NCBI RefSeq assembly: GCF_921293095.1
Contig: NC_060251.1
Location: 98,008,566 to 98,072,565, forward strand
Direction of reading: 5' to 3'
DNA from: Ischnura elegans
Lineage: Eukaryota > Arthropoda > Insecta > Odonata > Coenagrionidae
DNA length: 64,000 nucleotides
Shown here piece after piece: positions 35,204 to 45,343 of this stretch. Under the pieces are notes generated by a model. The model made no database searches. It worked only from the letters and a program-made list of their open reading frames with translations, and was not told where the DNA came from. A program made the position numbers and the translations under genes. Within the stretch, counting starts at the first letter, position 1. Each line of letters begins with the position of its first letter.

Positions 35204-35462
35204 CAGTACATATGGGGGCCACAGGGGGCACATACCCCCACCCCTTGCGGGGCCGCCTTAATTGCCAAACATTGCAGAACCACAATTTTAACTTTTTCTA
35301 TATCATAAGATGGCATTGTCTTGTATAAGTGCATAATCAGTTTGTATTCAGAACTTTGCAAGTGACTTGGTTATTTTTCATTACGATAAAAGTATAGGTA
35401 GTTCAAAATCTCTTCTGCGCGCCCCCCCCCCCCCCCTTGAGTGATTCCTGTATCCGCTACTG
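35204..35462 (+). mobile_element. hAT-like non-autonomous element (CAGATACATATGG family)
   Basis: Starts CAGTACATATGGGGGCC and ends TGTATCCGCTACTG, matching 16873-17130 throughout, including the ATTGCCAAACATTGCAGAAC word. A flanking duplication is unclear. Confidence 0.7.
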
Positions 35463-35464
35463 CA

Positions 35465-36350
35465 GAGGAAAAATTAGAGTGCCTAAACTGGAAAATTTAA
35501 TAAATTATTTTCACTCTATCGTAATTTGTCATCATTACATAACTTACAAATTATACATAAACACACCTGACATGGAGAGCACCCTGTTGGGCGACAAGAA
35601 TTCAGCTCTTAGTGATTAATAAAACTACTGAATTTCTGTGATGTTGGTCCAGGAGTAGCCAATGTTTTCATGTCACACTTCATCATCGTCTAAGGATTCT
35701 AAGAATCATTGCATTTGGGTCTTTGAGGTCTCGCATTATGTCTATGAACGAACCTAGCTTCAAAAAGTAGGCAAAAATATCACAAACCCACTTGGATCCA
35801 GAGAGGAATTTAAACAATAACTAATGTTTCATCATCAGTAAACTTCACTTCCAACTGCTAAGCAGCGTATTCTAAAAAGTTTCAACTATAGAGAAAGGGG
35901 ATACATTTCTCAGGTACCTCGGAGGTTATTGTCATGGGAGGTTCAAGTGGGGTATTGTACGGGCCGGGAGAGTTGTGACATGCTGACCAAGGGGAGGCCG
36001 CAGCATTCCATAGGCTCTCAGAATGCGTGACATTGCTAAAATTAATCATAGAATGTCGACCAAAAAACCGGAGTAATCACTATTCAACAAGGATAATGAT
36101 ATAAGCAATGATTAGCTGCTGTGTTGCATATTCTAAAAAGTAAAAATTACAGTGGAAGAGATCAGATTTCACTTGTCCGACCACGGCTTCACAGCCTAAC
36201 AGTACAGGAACCCACATTCAGAATCCAGAAATTTGGAAAACCCAAAATCAGTAATTTTTCGGAAGATTTAGTTTTTTTTCCAACTGTCCCTTGTGGTTTT
36301 CAGGCTTGCTGTGTTGTATCCCAACTAAATTTTTAACAGTGCCAGCACAT
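35465..36350. other. No gene recognised
   Basis: Ordinary AT-rich sequence; the short frames at 35437-35619 and 36121-36336 carry no motif. Confidence 0.4.
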
Positions 36351-36352
36351 CA

Positions 36353-37008
36353 AATAGGGTGGTTTCCTATTATTTTTTTATTGCCTAAATCAAAAGATTA
36401 TTACTCCTGGAGTATGCATTTCACGCTCTTAGATTTTCGAATGACGATATCTATTTTTCGCGACTAAACGAAAAGTGAAAATTTTCAAGCGCGCGAAAAT
36501 GCAACGGCTAAGTAGGAATGATGGGAAAAGTCTGTGACGTATTTCTAGTTCCTGCTACTGCCCTGTGAGATGACCTTGGGGCGAGGCTTGAGCACTGATA
36601 CGTCGCAGGCTGCTAGCAGGCAGCAGAGGACCCTGCTAGCTTGGCTTAAATAAGGATTATTAATACCTTATAAAACGAAGGAAACTTTCCGAACTTAGGC
36701 AATTTTAATGGGTGATTATTAAGAGATGTTTTCCTGAGCTCTCTGCCTCATGCATGCATTGTTTATCTCAGACAATGTAAAACTCTTATCTAATCGTATA
36801 GAAACTAGGTCCCTGCGACGTCACGTGGAGTGGAATCGCATTGGTGCCAATCTGGCCTTTTTCTAATGAGGTTAAAATTGACCATTAACATTCGTCTAAA
36901 CTGGGGATTCTAAAACCAAATAATTTGTATATTATGAATACACTGATGATGCGTAACGAATAGCAATCAATGCCTTTCGTTTTCTTTGATGAAGGGAACT
37001 ACCCTATT
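36353..37008 (+). mobile_element. AATAGGG-family MITE, full length
   Basis: Termini AATAGGGTGGTTTCCT and GGGAACTACCCTATT. A small internal deletion removes one of the GCTAGCAG repeats. The CRE position reads CGACGTCA. Confidence 0.9.
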
Positions 37009-37009
37009 G

Positions 37010-38150
37010 GAAAAATTACAGAAGGCTGGTATTATCGGCTTCAGTGGTGGCAGGGTAAAGGTAACCATTTATTGTTAGCAATTTCTATTCGTTTTGTGTT
37101 CTTATGGATTACATCTGCCTACATATTGCTGCTAGCTGTGATCCTTAATGGCATGTGCTCTCACAAGAAGTGGTTTTCATTTTTAATTCGGAAGTTGATC
37201 AGAATAAGCAATACAAAAAATCAACATTTCAGTGCACATCAGCCCTTGCTAGTGTAGATCTCATATCTCCATGTTTGAAATGACGCTGCTTAAATACCTA
37301 TATGCCATTATTATTATTATGAAAACTTTATCTCCTATGTTTGCTGTAATTAAAATTAATGAAATACTTGTTCCCGTATGATCAAAATGAAGACTACAAA
37401 ATATATTGCCATTACGAAGCCCCAATCACTGGCCCCCTGGTTGAGAGCCAAAAACGCAAACAACTAGAGTCAGCACCAACTAACCCATCTGTAGGGAAGT
37501 GTGCTATTTCAAAATTATATAAGGCTTGTTAGAAGTACTGCACGAAAATTAATTTATTACAGCCAAACTAAGGCCCATTTGATGGAACCACTACCAGTTC
37601 AGTGTTCGCCATTCCGGTGACAAAAAATACGATATTGAAAAAGGCGGAGCAAGGTACGTGGTTCTCCTTGTCATTGAGAACCCTGATGAAGAATTTACCT
37701 AAGCCATCTGCAAGGAAAAAAAATGAAAAATCTTTCGTCGCTACTTTTTCAAGTTTCTAGCAAAATATTAGCTGATATTAATTAGACAGTGATAGCAGGA
37801 TCAGAACTCAAGATTATATAAATTTCTAGGGTAATTGGTTGACTAAACTTCCATGCATTTTATAAATTTTAAGGTTAATTTGATATATGCTGGTATATCC
37901 TGTGTATACCTAACAATCAACCACAGTAGGAGAAACTCTGAGGGTCTAACTCCACCCAGTTTTGACGTGCCTGTTGCTTTCATACACAATTATGTAAGCG
38001 GTGTCAAAAATGGCAACATCTTCCTCCTGCTTCATAGCGTTGAACAACCATGACTTCTACACTTAAAAGAAAGGCACTTCAGAATGAGCCATATTGATAT
38101 GCAAGGAAAAAAAAACCTTAGAGAATCTTGATACATACCTCCACTATCTT
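37010..38150. other. No gene recognised; probable 3' flank of membrin
   Basis: No conserved coding motif. On the minus strand this lies downstream of the membrin stop codon, so part of it is likely the membrin 3' UTR. A minus-strand AATAAA occurs near 37550, too far away to be assigned with confidence. Confidence 0.4.
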
Positions 38151-38152
38151 AG

Positions 38153-38398
38153 CTATCGCAAATAAACCAGACACAATAAAATTATTATTAGAGTTGCAGC
38201 CATTCCACCAATAAGTATGAATTTGTCTTGAGAAGCTCTCCGTTCAATGAGCCGCATAGTTGCATCAGATAGTCCTAGAACATTCACCAAATCCAGCATG
38301 CGTCTTTGGGTTCCTTTTAGTCGTGTCCTTTGGTCCCGTAAGCCATCAAGGATTCCAGACCCAGAACGTAGCATGTCATCCACACCACGATTGGCATT
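38153..38398 (-). CDS. GOSR2: Membrin exon 4 (SNARE motif and membrane anchor)
   Basis: 81 codons plus the TAG stop at 38153-38155. It contains the SNARE helix and the hydrophobic C-terminal anchor. Confidence 0.93.
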   Translation of the reverse strand, partial: NANRGVDDMLRSGSGILDGLRDQRTRLKGTQRRMLDLVNVLGLSDATMRLIERRASQDKFILIGGMAATLIIILLCLVYLR

Positions 38399-39244
38399 CT
38401 ATAATGACAAAATTAAATACAAAAACTTATTTGTTTCTAGGTTTACTTGCAAACTAGGTATCGAATGTCAACTTCAAACCGAGCGACCATTTATTAAACA
38501 AGGTCACCCTAAATGATGTTACAACTGCCAGTGTGATGCACATATCCAAATATTGCTCATTAATTTTCATTACACAGACAACAAAGTAAACAGCAAAATA
38601 TATGATAACTAATAACAGGAAATTTTAATTAAAAAAATAAAGGAAATGCCAATTACTTGCAAAGACATGTTGTGTTGTAAGGAATGGTCGATGAGAATGG
38701 TTGTTTCCTTATCCTTAACAGTTGTTTCACGCTCCCACCTTCGGCTCATTAACTCCTCCCGTTCTTGCATTTCTCTTTCCCTTTCACGTAATCTACTTTG
38801 GAATATACGTAAGGCAGCCTTCAAAGAAATAGTGAACAAGAAGTTAACAAACATGAAACAATACCAAAAGGCAAAAGTTTCACAAGGACAAGAACAATAC
38901 CTTCATATGCTGATTATCATATTTAAGATTGTCTACTTTGAGTTTCGTTGCCTGCCTCCGTGTCAATGGCAACTTATAAGGCCAAGTATCCAACTTTTCA
39001 CAGTTCCTAAAATCATATCGATGTAATGTAACATAGATGCAGGATAAATCACACATATTCACAAAAATTCGTCGAGATACGTTACCCAGAAATAACTGGA
39101 GAATTACCTGTCTATTTCCGATATTTTCAATTGAATTTCCACGAGAAGTTCTTCGGTTTGCGTTCCTGACGTTTTTTCCAGTTTTTCAAAACATTGCTGT
39201 GTCTCCATGGACAGTCTATTTGTCGTATGGTATAGCTGTTCCAT
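38153..39244 (-). CDS. GOSR2: Membrin / Golgi SNAP receptor complex member 2
   Basis: A Golgi Qb-SNARE that joins a four-helix complex for vesicle fusion between ER and Golgi and within the Golgi. Four exons with GT-AG introns join in frame: 39108-39244, 38901-39006, 38657-38818, 38153-38398 (216 aa; the human protein has about 212). The N-terminal half is helical and charged, with TKLKVDNLKYDNQHMK at about 65-80, comparable to the family's Habc region. Residues 135-190 form the SNARE motif (DDMLRSGSGILDGLRDQRTR, LKGTQRRMLDLVN, LGLSDATMRLIERR). Residues 195-215 are a C-terminal membrane anchor. The start ATG at 39244 gives MEQLYHTTNRL, close to the family's N-terminus. Introns are short (82-258 bp) and free of repeats, unlike the neighbouring genes. 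No promoter motif was assigned. Confidence 0.93.
38657..38818 (-). CDS. GOSR2: Membrin exon 3
   Basis: 54 codons in phase 0, a strongly charged helix (SRLREREREMQEREELMSRR) ending at HNMSLQ; the donor is GTAATT. Confidence 0.9.
38901..39006 (-). CDS. GOSR2: Membrin exon 2
   Basis: The acceptor follows TGATTTTAG. It codes for the DTWPYKLPL and LKVDNLKYDNQHMK segment; the donor is GTATTG. Confidence 0.9.
39108..39244 (-). CDS. GOSR2: Membrin exon 1 (coding)
   Basis: Codes for residues 1-45 and ends with two bases of an Arg codon; the donor is GTAATT. Confidence 0.9.
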
Positions 39245-40355
39245 TTTGAAATCAAGCGAACAAGATGAGCTCTATTTTTATACAAAAACCAAAGTTGCTC
39301 CGCTAATGGATGCGAAAGTACATGTTAACCGATGAATCACAATAATTGCGGCACTGTAAACCCTCAGTGATCACAATCACTTCCACATCAGCCGGAAAAT
39401 TTCTTTGAACGCATTGTGACATTCAGCTGTTTATAATTTTAAAGGGACACGTAAAGAAATAAAACCCTGTGATTGGCCTGTACGCAGCACCACATTTATG
39501 AACATGACCAATCAGAAAAAGACTCTGTTACTCGAAATTTACCTAATGTTTTGCGCTAATCTCACAAGAATACGAGAGAAAATAATATATTTTCTTTAGG
39601 TGGTGTTATTTTTCATATGTTCATTTTAACGGTAAGCTAAACTTGTCTATAAATCATAGAAGCGCACATGCAATGAGTGATGCAGAAGTTGTGGCAGTGA
39701 TACAATAATCATCTGCAGATTCAAATTTAGGAAACTGCTTCCGTGCGATTCGAGTGAAATTATTTTGCAGGCCATGCGTGTACCAAAATCTCGTGCAAGG
39801 CAGAAAGAGGAAAAATTGAGTCTGTTATTCTTTATATAGAAAAGAAAGAAATAGGAACAGTGAGCCCAAGCAATCACAATTATTGATAAGATATTCATAG
39901 AATATATGTAGGTATTTGGATACGCTCTTTTTGAGAGACATGATATCCACAGCAAATACAAAATCCGCCATTGACATTAGATATCATATCTTTAAGAGGG
40001 TGTTATTAGCGGTGTCATGGTGCTGGAACGCGCTGGAATGCCTTTCCGGCACTGGTTTACAAAAGACATAATAGTTAAATAAAATTTTTATCAATTTTAC
40101 TGTCACAAAATTTCAAATAAATGCATTTGAAACCAAAACAAAAAATTGTAATGAAATGTAAATAATAACTTGTAATAAAAAAACACATAGAATAATATTT
40201 AATTTTATTTAAAAATTTAAGAATTTAAAAAAAGTTAAGAAAAGTGCATCCTGGCACTGCTAATTTTGCCATGACGTCACTGCAGTGACGTGGTATGTAT
40301 ATATCATGAGATACCATGGTAAGTATCCATGGCTGAAACCAAGAATATGCCACAC
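39245..40355. other. Upstream flank of membrin, no gene recognised
   Basis: Presumably holds the membrin promoter, but no TATA box or initiator could be assigned by eye. The 104-aa minus frame at 39647-39961 has no motif. Confidence 0.4.
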
Positions 40356-41023
40356 AATAGGGTAGTTTCCTTCATCAAAGAAAACGAAAGTCATTGATTG
40401 CGATTCGTTACCCACCATTACTGTATTCATAATATAAAAATTATTTCGTTTCAGAAATACCGGTTTAGACGAATGGCAATGGTCCATTTTTATCCTCATT
40501 TGAAAAGGGCCAGAATGGCGCCCATGCGATGCTACTCCACGTGACGTCACAGGGACCTAGTTTCTAAACGAGAAGATAGGAGTTATACGTCGTCTGAGAT
40601 TACCAATGCATGCATGAGGCGCAGAGCACAGGGAAACATGTCTTAATAATCACTTATTAAAACTGGCTAAGGTCGGAAAGTTTTCTTCATTTGATAAGGT
40701 ATTAATAATCCTTATTTAAGCCAAGCGCTACCAGCCAGCAGGGTTCTCAGCTACCCGCTAGCAGCCTGCGTCGTATCAGCGCTCAACTCGCCTCAAGGTC
40801 ACCTCACAAGGCGGCAGCGGGAACCAGAAATACGCCACACGGAGAGATTTCCCGACATTCATACTTGCGCGTCGCGTTTTCGCGCGCCAGAAAATTTTCA
40901 CTTTTCATTTAATCGCGAAAAATAGATATCGTCATTTAAAAATCTAAAATCGTGAAATACGTACTCCAGGAGTAATAATCTTCCGATTTAGGCAATAAAA
41001 AAATAATAAGAAACCACCCTATT
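40356..41023 (-). mobile_element. AATAGGG-family MITE, full length, reversed
   Basis: Termini AATAGGGTAGTTTCCT and AGAAACCACCCTATT, with CRE TGACGTCA at 40542-40549. It lies about 1.1 kb upstream of the membrin start. Confidence 0.9.
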
Positions 41024-41138
41024 ATGTCACACTTTTCTCTGGTATAGTTGAGCCCCTTAGCGATCTTTACAAAGAGGAAAAGTGCCCGAGTGCTAGATAT
41101 CCAGATAGCAATAAAAATTTTGGGTAAACACTGCAGTC

Positions 41139-41435
41139 CAGGGGCGCAGCTAGGAATTAATTGGCTGGGGGGGGTTTAGGTACAACTACTACCACGGTGT
41201 GTAGGGGTATGGTATACCCACCAGGATAAGCGGTAGGTGCGAGATTAATAAATTGCGGAATTTTAAGATAAATGATTGAAAATGGTGAGTTTTACAGCTT
41301 TCTAGGGATATTTTATTAATCTTTACATTATTCTATTAGTAATATCAATCCAATTCTGTAAAATGGATTAAACTTAAAAATTTCTCTGAGCTCTGGGGGG
41401 GGGGGGGTTTATCCCCCAAAACCTCCCCCTCGCTG
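41139..41435 (+). mobile_element. hAT-type MITE (CAGGGGCGCAGC family), right terminus shortened
   Basis: Starts CAGGGGCGCAGCTAGG. A perfect 8-bp duplication CTGCAGTC lies at 41131-41138 and 41436-41443, yet the right end stops at CTCGCTG without the usual CGCCACTG. Confidence 0.85.
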
Positions 41436-41639
41436 CTGCAGTCAAGGTGTAAAATATATGAAAATGTTTCCGCACTCTAAGGACTAAAAACTATTAAAAG
41501 CTGTCATAATTTTTTGGAAATTTTGGTTTCTATGAAACCTTTTCTGTGTTATAACCTGAACGACCTCGGCTTGCTCCTCTCTAGCTCTGATCTGGGGTAT
41601 GCCCTTGGGTAGTAACTTCAAAATGGCAAAAAACCTTCT

Positions 41640-41820
41640 TCAGCACATTCCATATCTTGGTGGCCTTCGGTGAACTGTTTGGGTACCCACCTGGCAGTTG
41701 ACATTTGCACAGCTGAAAAGGAACTTGTAGCACCGCTTATAAACATTTTTAACATTCATACATTTTTCACCATATACCTCAACCAATTGGTTATTAATGT
41801 TGATAGGGGCCACCTTTTTC
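41640..41820 (-). pseudogene. Possible mariner-like transposase N-terminal remnant
   Basis: The minus frame contains VAPININNQLVEVYGEKCMN followed by VKNVYKRCYKF, resembling the helix-turn-helix segment of mariner transposases (a pattern such as LVEVYGEDC). The rest of the 108-aa frame is unrecognisable and no termini were found. Confidence 0.35.
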
Positions 41821-41989
41821 CTTGTCAAAAATAGTGTGACAAATATGATTTCAAAGCTGGTCAAAATGTGAGGAGAAGCTCCATGGAGACGGCTGCTATG
41901 CCAACAATGGGCGGTCAACAATGCTACGCGGTGGTTGAGAGTGGTAGTGGAGGAACCAAGGAACATGGTGGTGTTGGCAGATTGTGCCT

Positions 41990-42455
41990 AGAGCTTCATG
42001 GGGCGATGCAACGACTTAGGAGATCTCACTTTTAAGTTTACCCTCGTACGAAAAGTGCTAAAATTAGTTAAAAACCCTCTACTTGTTGTTAGTACTCTGT
42101 TTTTCAAAAATTTTCCCTCTGATTTTGGACCCCCCCTGAATGAAATTCCTAGCAACCCCACTGTCTCAGATGTTTCCAAAGTTATTTACATAGCCTCAAA
42201 AACCTACTTTGGTGGCCCCTTAATGCATTCTCTAAGTAATATTGCAAAATATCTTTTAATAACCTTTTTACTGAGGGAGAGATTAAGGATCTTATCAATG
42301 CTCTGAATGATAGAAAAAACTGATTTATCAAGTGAGATTGCAGAGAAAAAACCTGAATCTAAGCTGATTACTAAGGATTTAAACGCATTGCTAGTCATAC
42401 CAAGGGCCATCGTAACAGTCAGCAGCTATGAGCTCTGGACTCTCAAACTCCTAAG
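41990..42455 (+). other. Unassigned coding-like sequence
   Basis: Plus frames at 41998-42306 and 42307-42445 look coding-like when joined (FKFTLVRKVLKLVKNPLL, then LSSEIAEKKPESKLITKDLN), but I recognise no family. It could be a decayed retroelement or gene fragment. Confidence 0.25.
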
Positions 42456-42697
42456 CAGTGGCGCTGACTCCATGAGGCCTGAGTCCCCTCAAAAATTCGT
42501 TATGGGTGTCAGGAAAAAATGTGTCAGGCTTGTCGATTTTCCCCAGTGTCCAGATATCAAGATTCGTGTTATCAGGGTTCTATAATGTTTATCATATGAC
42601 TCTTCTAAAATGCTTAAAAAACTTAAAACTCACTACTTATAAAATATCCCAGGGCAAGATCCCCGATTTGGGCCCCCCCCATTATTTTTTGTAAGTG
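42456..42697 (+). mobile_element. hAT-type non-autonomous element (CAGTGGCGCCGACTCC family)
   Basis: Starts CAGTGGCGCTGACTCC. A perfect 8-bp duplication CTCCTAAG lies at 42448-42455 and 42698-42705. The right end stops at TTTTTTGTAAGTG, shorter than in the copy at 24715. Confidence 0.85.
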
Positions 42698-42705
42698 CTC
42701 CTAAG

Positions 42706-43166
42706 GATAGTGAAGATTCTATAGTGCGATGAGAAAACAGCAAATCCACAAGCCGACTCTAATTTTGAGCCATACCTGAAGACTACTTGAGCCAGGGCAG
42801 CTATAGAAGAATTTTTGGGGATACACGCCACAGACCAGGGTCATTAGACCAAGACTTACGTCTGGAGCACAGGAGGAGTCATGACAGAAGGATGGAAGAA
42901 GGAAGGAGGTGCCACCACAATAAGGAGGCTGATGAAGCCTCTGGGGAAAGAGATGGGAGTGGAAAGGATAGAGATTCCCAAACTGTTATCAGGGCAATGC
43001 AAGCTGCAATTAGCAAAAATGAATCTACCGTTCCCTATGGAGATCGTAAAAATTCCTATAGGAAGAGTAACCCACAGATTTTTCTCTAGATGATATGAAA
43101 GGACAGTGATCACAGGCTTCAGGTTGGTGTCAAAAATCTTAGCCTATTCGTGCCAGATGTCTGGTG
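42706..43166 (+). other. Unassigned sequence with a 100-aa open frame
   Basis: The plus frame 42787-43089 is highly charged (Arg, Lys, Glu, Asp, His) with no recognisable domain. Overlapping frames on both strands are equally long, so it may be chance. Confidence 0.25.
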
Positions 43167-43472
43167 CAGTGGCGCAGCAAGGGGGAAGCGGGGTTTGGGG
43201 GATTAAACCCCCCCCCTCCAAAGCTCTGAGAATTTTGTAAGTGTAATCCATTTTACTTAATTGGATCAGTATTACTTATAGAATAGTGTTAGGATTAATC
43301 AAATATCCCTCAGAAAGTCATAAAACTCGCCATTTTGAACCATTATTCTTAAAATTTTTGGAGGAGTGCCCCTGCAACTCCTGCTTACCCTGTTGGGAAT
43401 GCAATACCCCCACACCCCTAAGTATTAGTTGTGTCTAAAACCCCCCTAGCCTAATTCTTAGCTTCGCCCCTG
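43167..43472 (-). mobile_element. hAT-type MITE (CAGGGGCGCAGC family), reversed
   Basis: Starts CAGTGGCGCAGCAAGG and ends AGCTTCGCCCCTG. Flanks GTCTGGTG and GTTGGGTG match at six of eight bases. Confidence 0.85.
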
Positions 43473-43474
43473 GT

Positions 43475-45237
43475 TGGGTGGAGCTGACGGGTAGGTACTT
43501 TCATGCGGATAAGATCGGACGATGGGTATATAGCTTTTGTGGATTTTTCAACACAGACGACCAAATGCGGGTCTGGCCGACTCTAGGGATGGGAAGTGAC
43601 CGCTGAGGTAGCAATTTGTCGGATGCCTTCAGGCCCGGCCTGAGACCCAGCTTAGCAAATCCTTACGGCCACTCCAACCCTCCCTCTCATTTAAATGAGA
43701 TTATTAATATGATCATTCTCACCGCAGGAATCCATTGCGAAGTGGTTATATTGTCAATAGTTTTTTTAGTTAGCAATTTTTAAACAATATTTTAGCGTTA
43801 AAAATAACGGACTTCCGGAATTACAGCCATTATATTACCTAGTATTTACTAACTTTGTTGCTATTAACACTATGCAATGTTTGGTTGAAAAAGTCATTAG
43901 CAATTAATTTGACCGTGGATTCGTGCTACGATAGGGTTAGAGGGTCTAGTTCAGTGGCTGGGGTAAGGGACATGCGCCCTGTTGAGCTTGGTCTAAAAAC
44001 TGAGGGACAAAAATAGCATGGTAACTCCACCTCAAAAAAGAGCTCCATACAGAGAGGTTTAAAATATTTTCATGCTACTTGTGGCGCGGAAAACTTTTTC
44101 CAATCGTAGGCGCCGGCAGGAAAGGGATAAGAATTTCCACCAAGAATATGGGATGAGGCATAGCCTGAAAGGCACAGCGTTAACAGGACAGGTTGCTGTT
44201 AACGAATTTAAAATTATTTGGCGCCGATGTCTCGTATTAACCAATACTACCACACTGCTATGTATATTTTGCAAGCGCGTGATTTAATCATATAATAAAT
44301 TTTTGAAATATTTATTTATTCGTGTTAAAAAACAGTTGCTTCTATTTCAAATCTACTTTTGAAAGGACATGAAATCAATGAAATAATATTCACAACTTAC
44401 TCCCGCTAAAAATACCCTTAATGGTACAGTTGGTACTGCCGGTACAAAGTTCATGTGCGCTTCGTTGCACTTCAACCGCTTCAATATTGGTTTTTGAAAA
44501 ATAGTAAAAAAAACCAAGAAGTGAATTATCACTTTGTTGCTATCGCGTCTCAAGGAAAGTTCAGTGTATGAATACGCTATGATTGTGTAGTTTTTGTGAG
44601 CTGTCTTCCATCTGAAGGCCTAATTTGTGGCTAGTTTATCGGTACCTACCAGTACCCGCTAGCCGGCAATCTGCTGACACTGCAAAAGTATCAACTCCTT
44701 GACAAAGAATCAACCCTGTAAGTTTTTTGAGCAACGAATCATTTTTATATGAAAAATTTTTGTCTTGAAGATGAATTTATAATCATATATATCGTTAATT
44801 TTGTTTATAATGAACGTTCACTTTAGTAGGGGTAACGAGCAGTTTTAATAAAAAATTGACAATATCTTAAAAATACTCCTCATTGATGCCACTTTCAGTC
44901 TTGGAAATGTCATCATAACAACTGCAGTGCTATGGCTGGGGAACATATTCTAGTTATCTATTATTGGCGATGTTCAATGTTTGTTACCCCTTGTTACGTT
45001 GTATGCGCTAGGAATGGTTAATTGCTTGCTTTGCACACCTTCTTATAAAAGTTTGACCTTTGCAAAGTTAATTCATCTTTGGAAGCATAGAATGTACAAA
45101 CCCCGCCCAATCATAAAAAACTATGGCGTTGATGAAAGTAATAATGTTTCAATTCCTTAATAATGAAGAACTGAATTTTAGATAGATGACCACAAAATTC
45201 CCGTAACCCATGAGAATAAAATTACTTTCTTTTTCAG
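43475..45237. other. Upstream flank of ESD, no gene recognised
   Basis: No coding motif was found. It should contain the ESD promoter and a non-coding first exon, which I could not place. Confidence 0.4.
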
Positions 45238-45275
45238 TTATTCGTCGTCTGTATTCGTTGGTTCAAGATATCAAG

Positions 45276-45343
45276 ATGTCTGTAACATTAGTTTCATCGA
45301 ACCGGTGTTTTGGAGGCTACCAAAAAGTGTTCTCTCACGAAAG
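45276..45343 (+). CDS. ESD: ESD coding exon 1
   Basis: Codes for residues 1-22 plus two bases of Ser23; the donor is GTAAAC. Confidence 0.92.

Noticed and set aside
38247-38516. Plus-strand frames over membrin exon 4
   Set aside because: Antisense to the conserved SNARE motif; no independent support.
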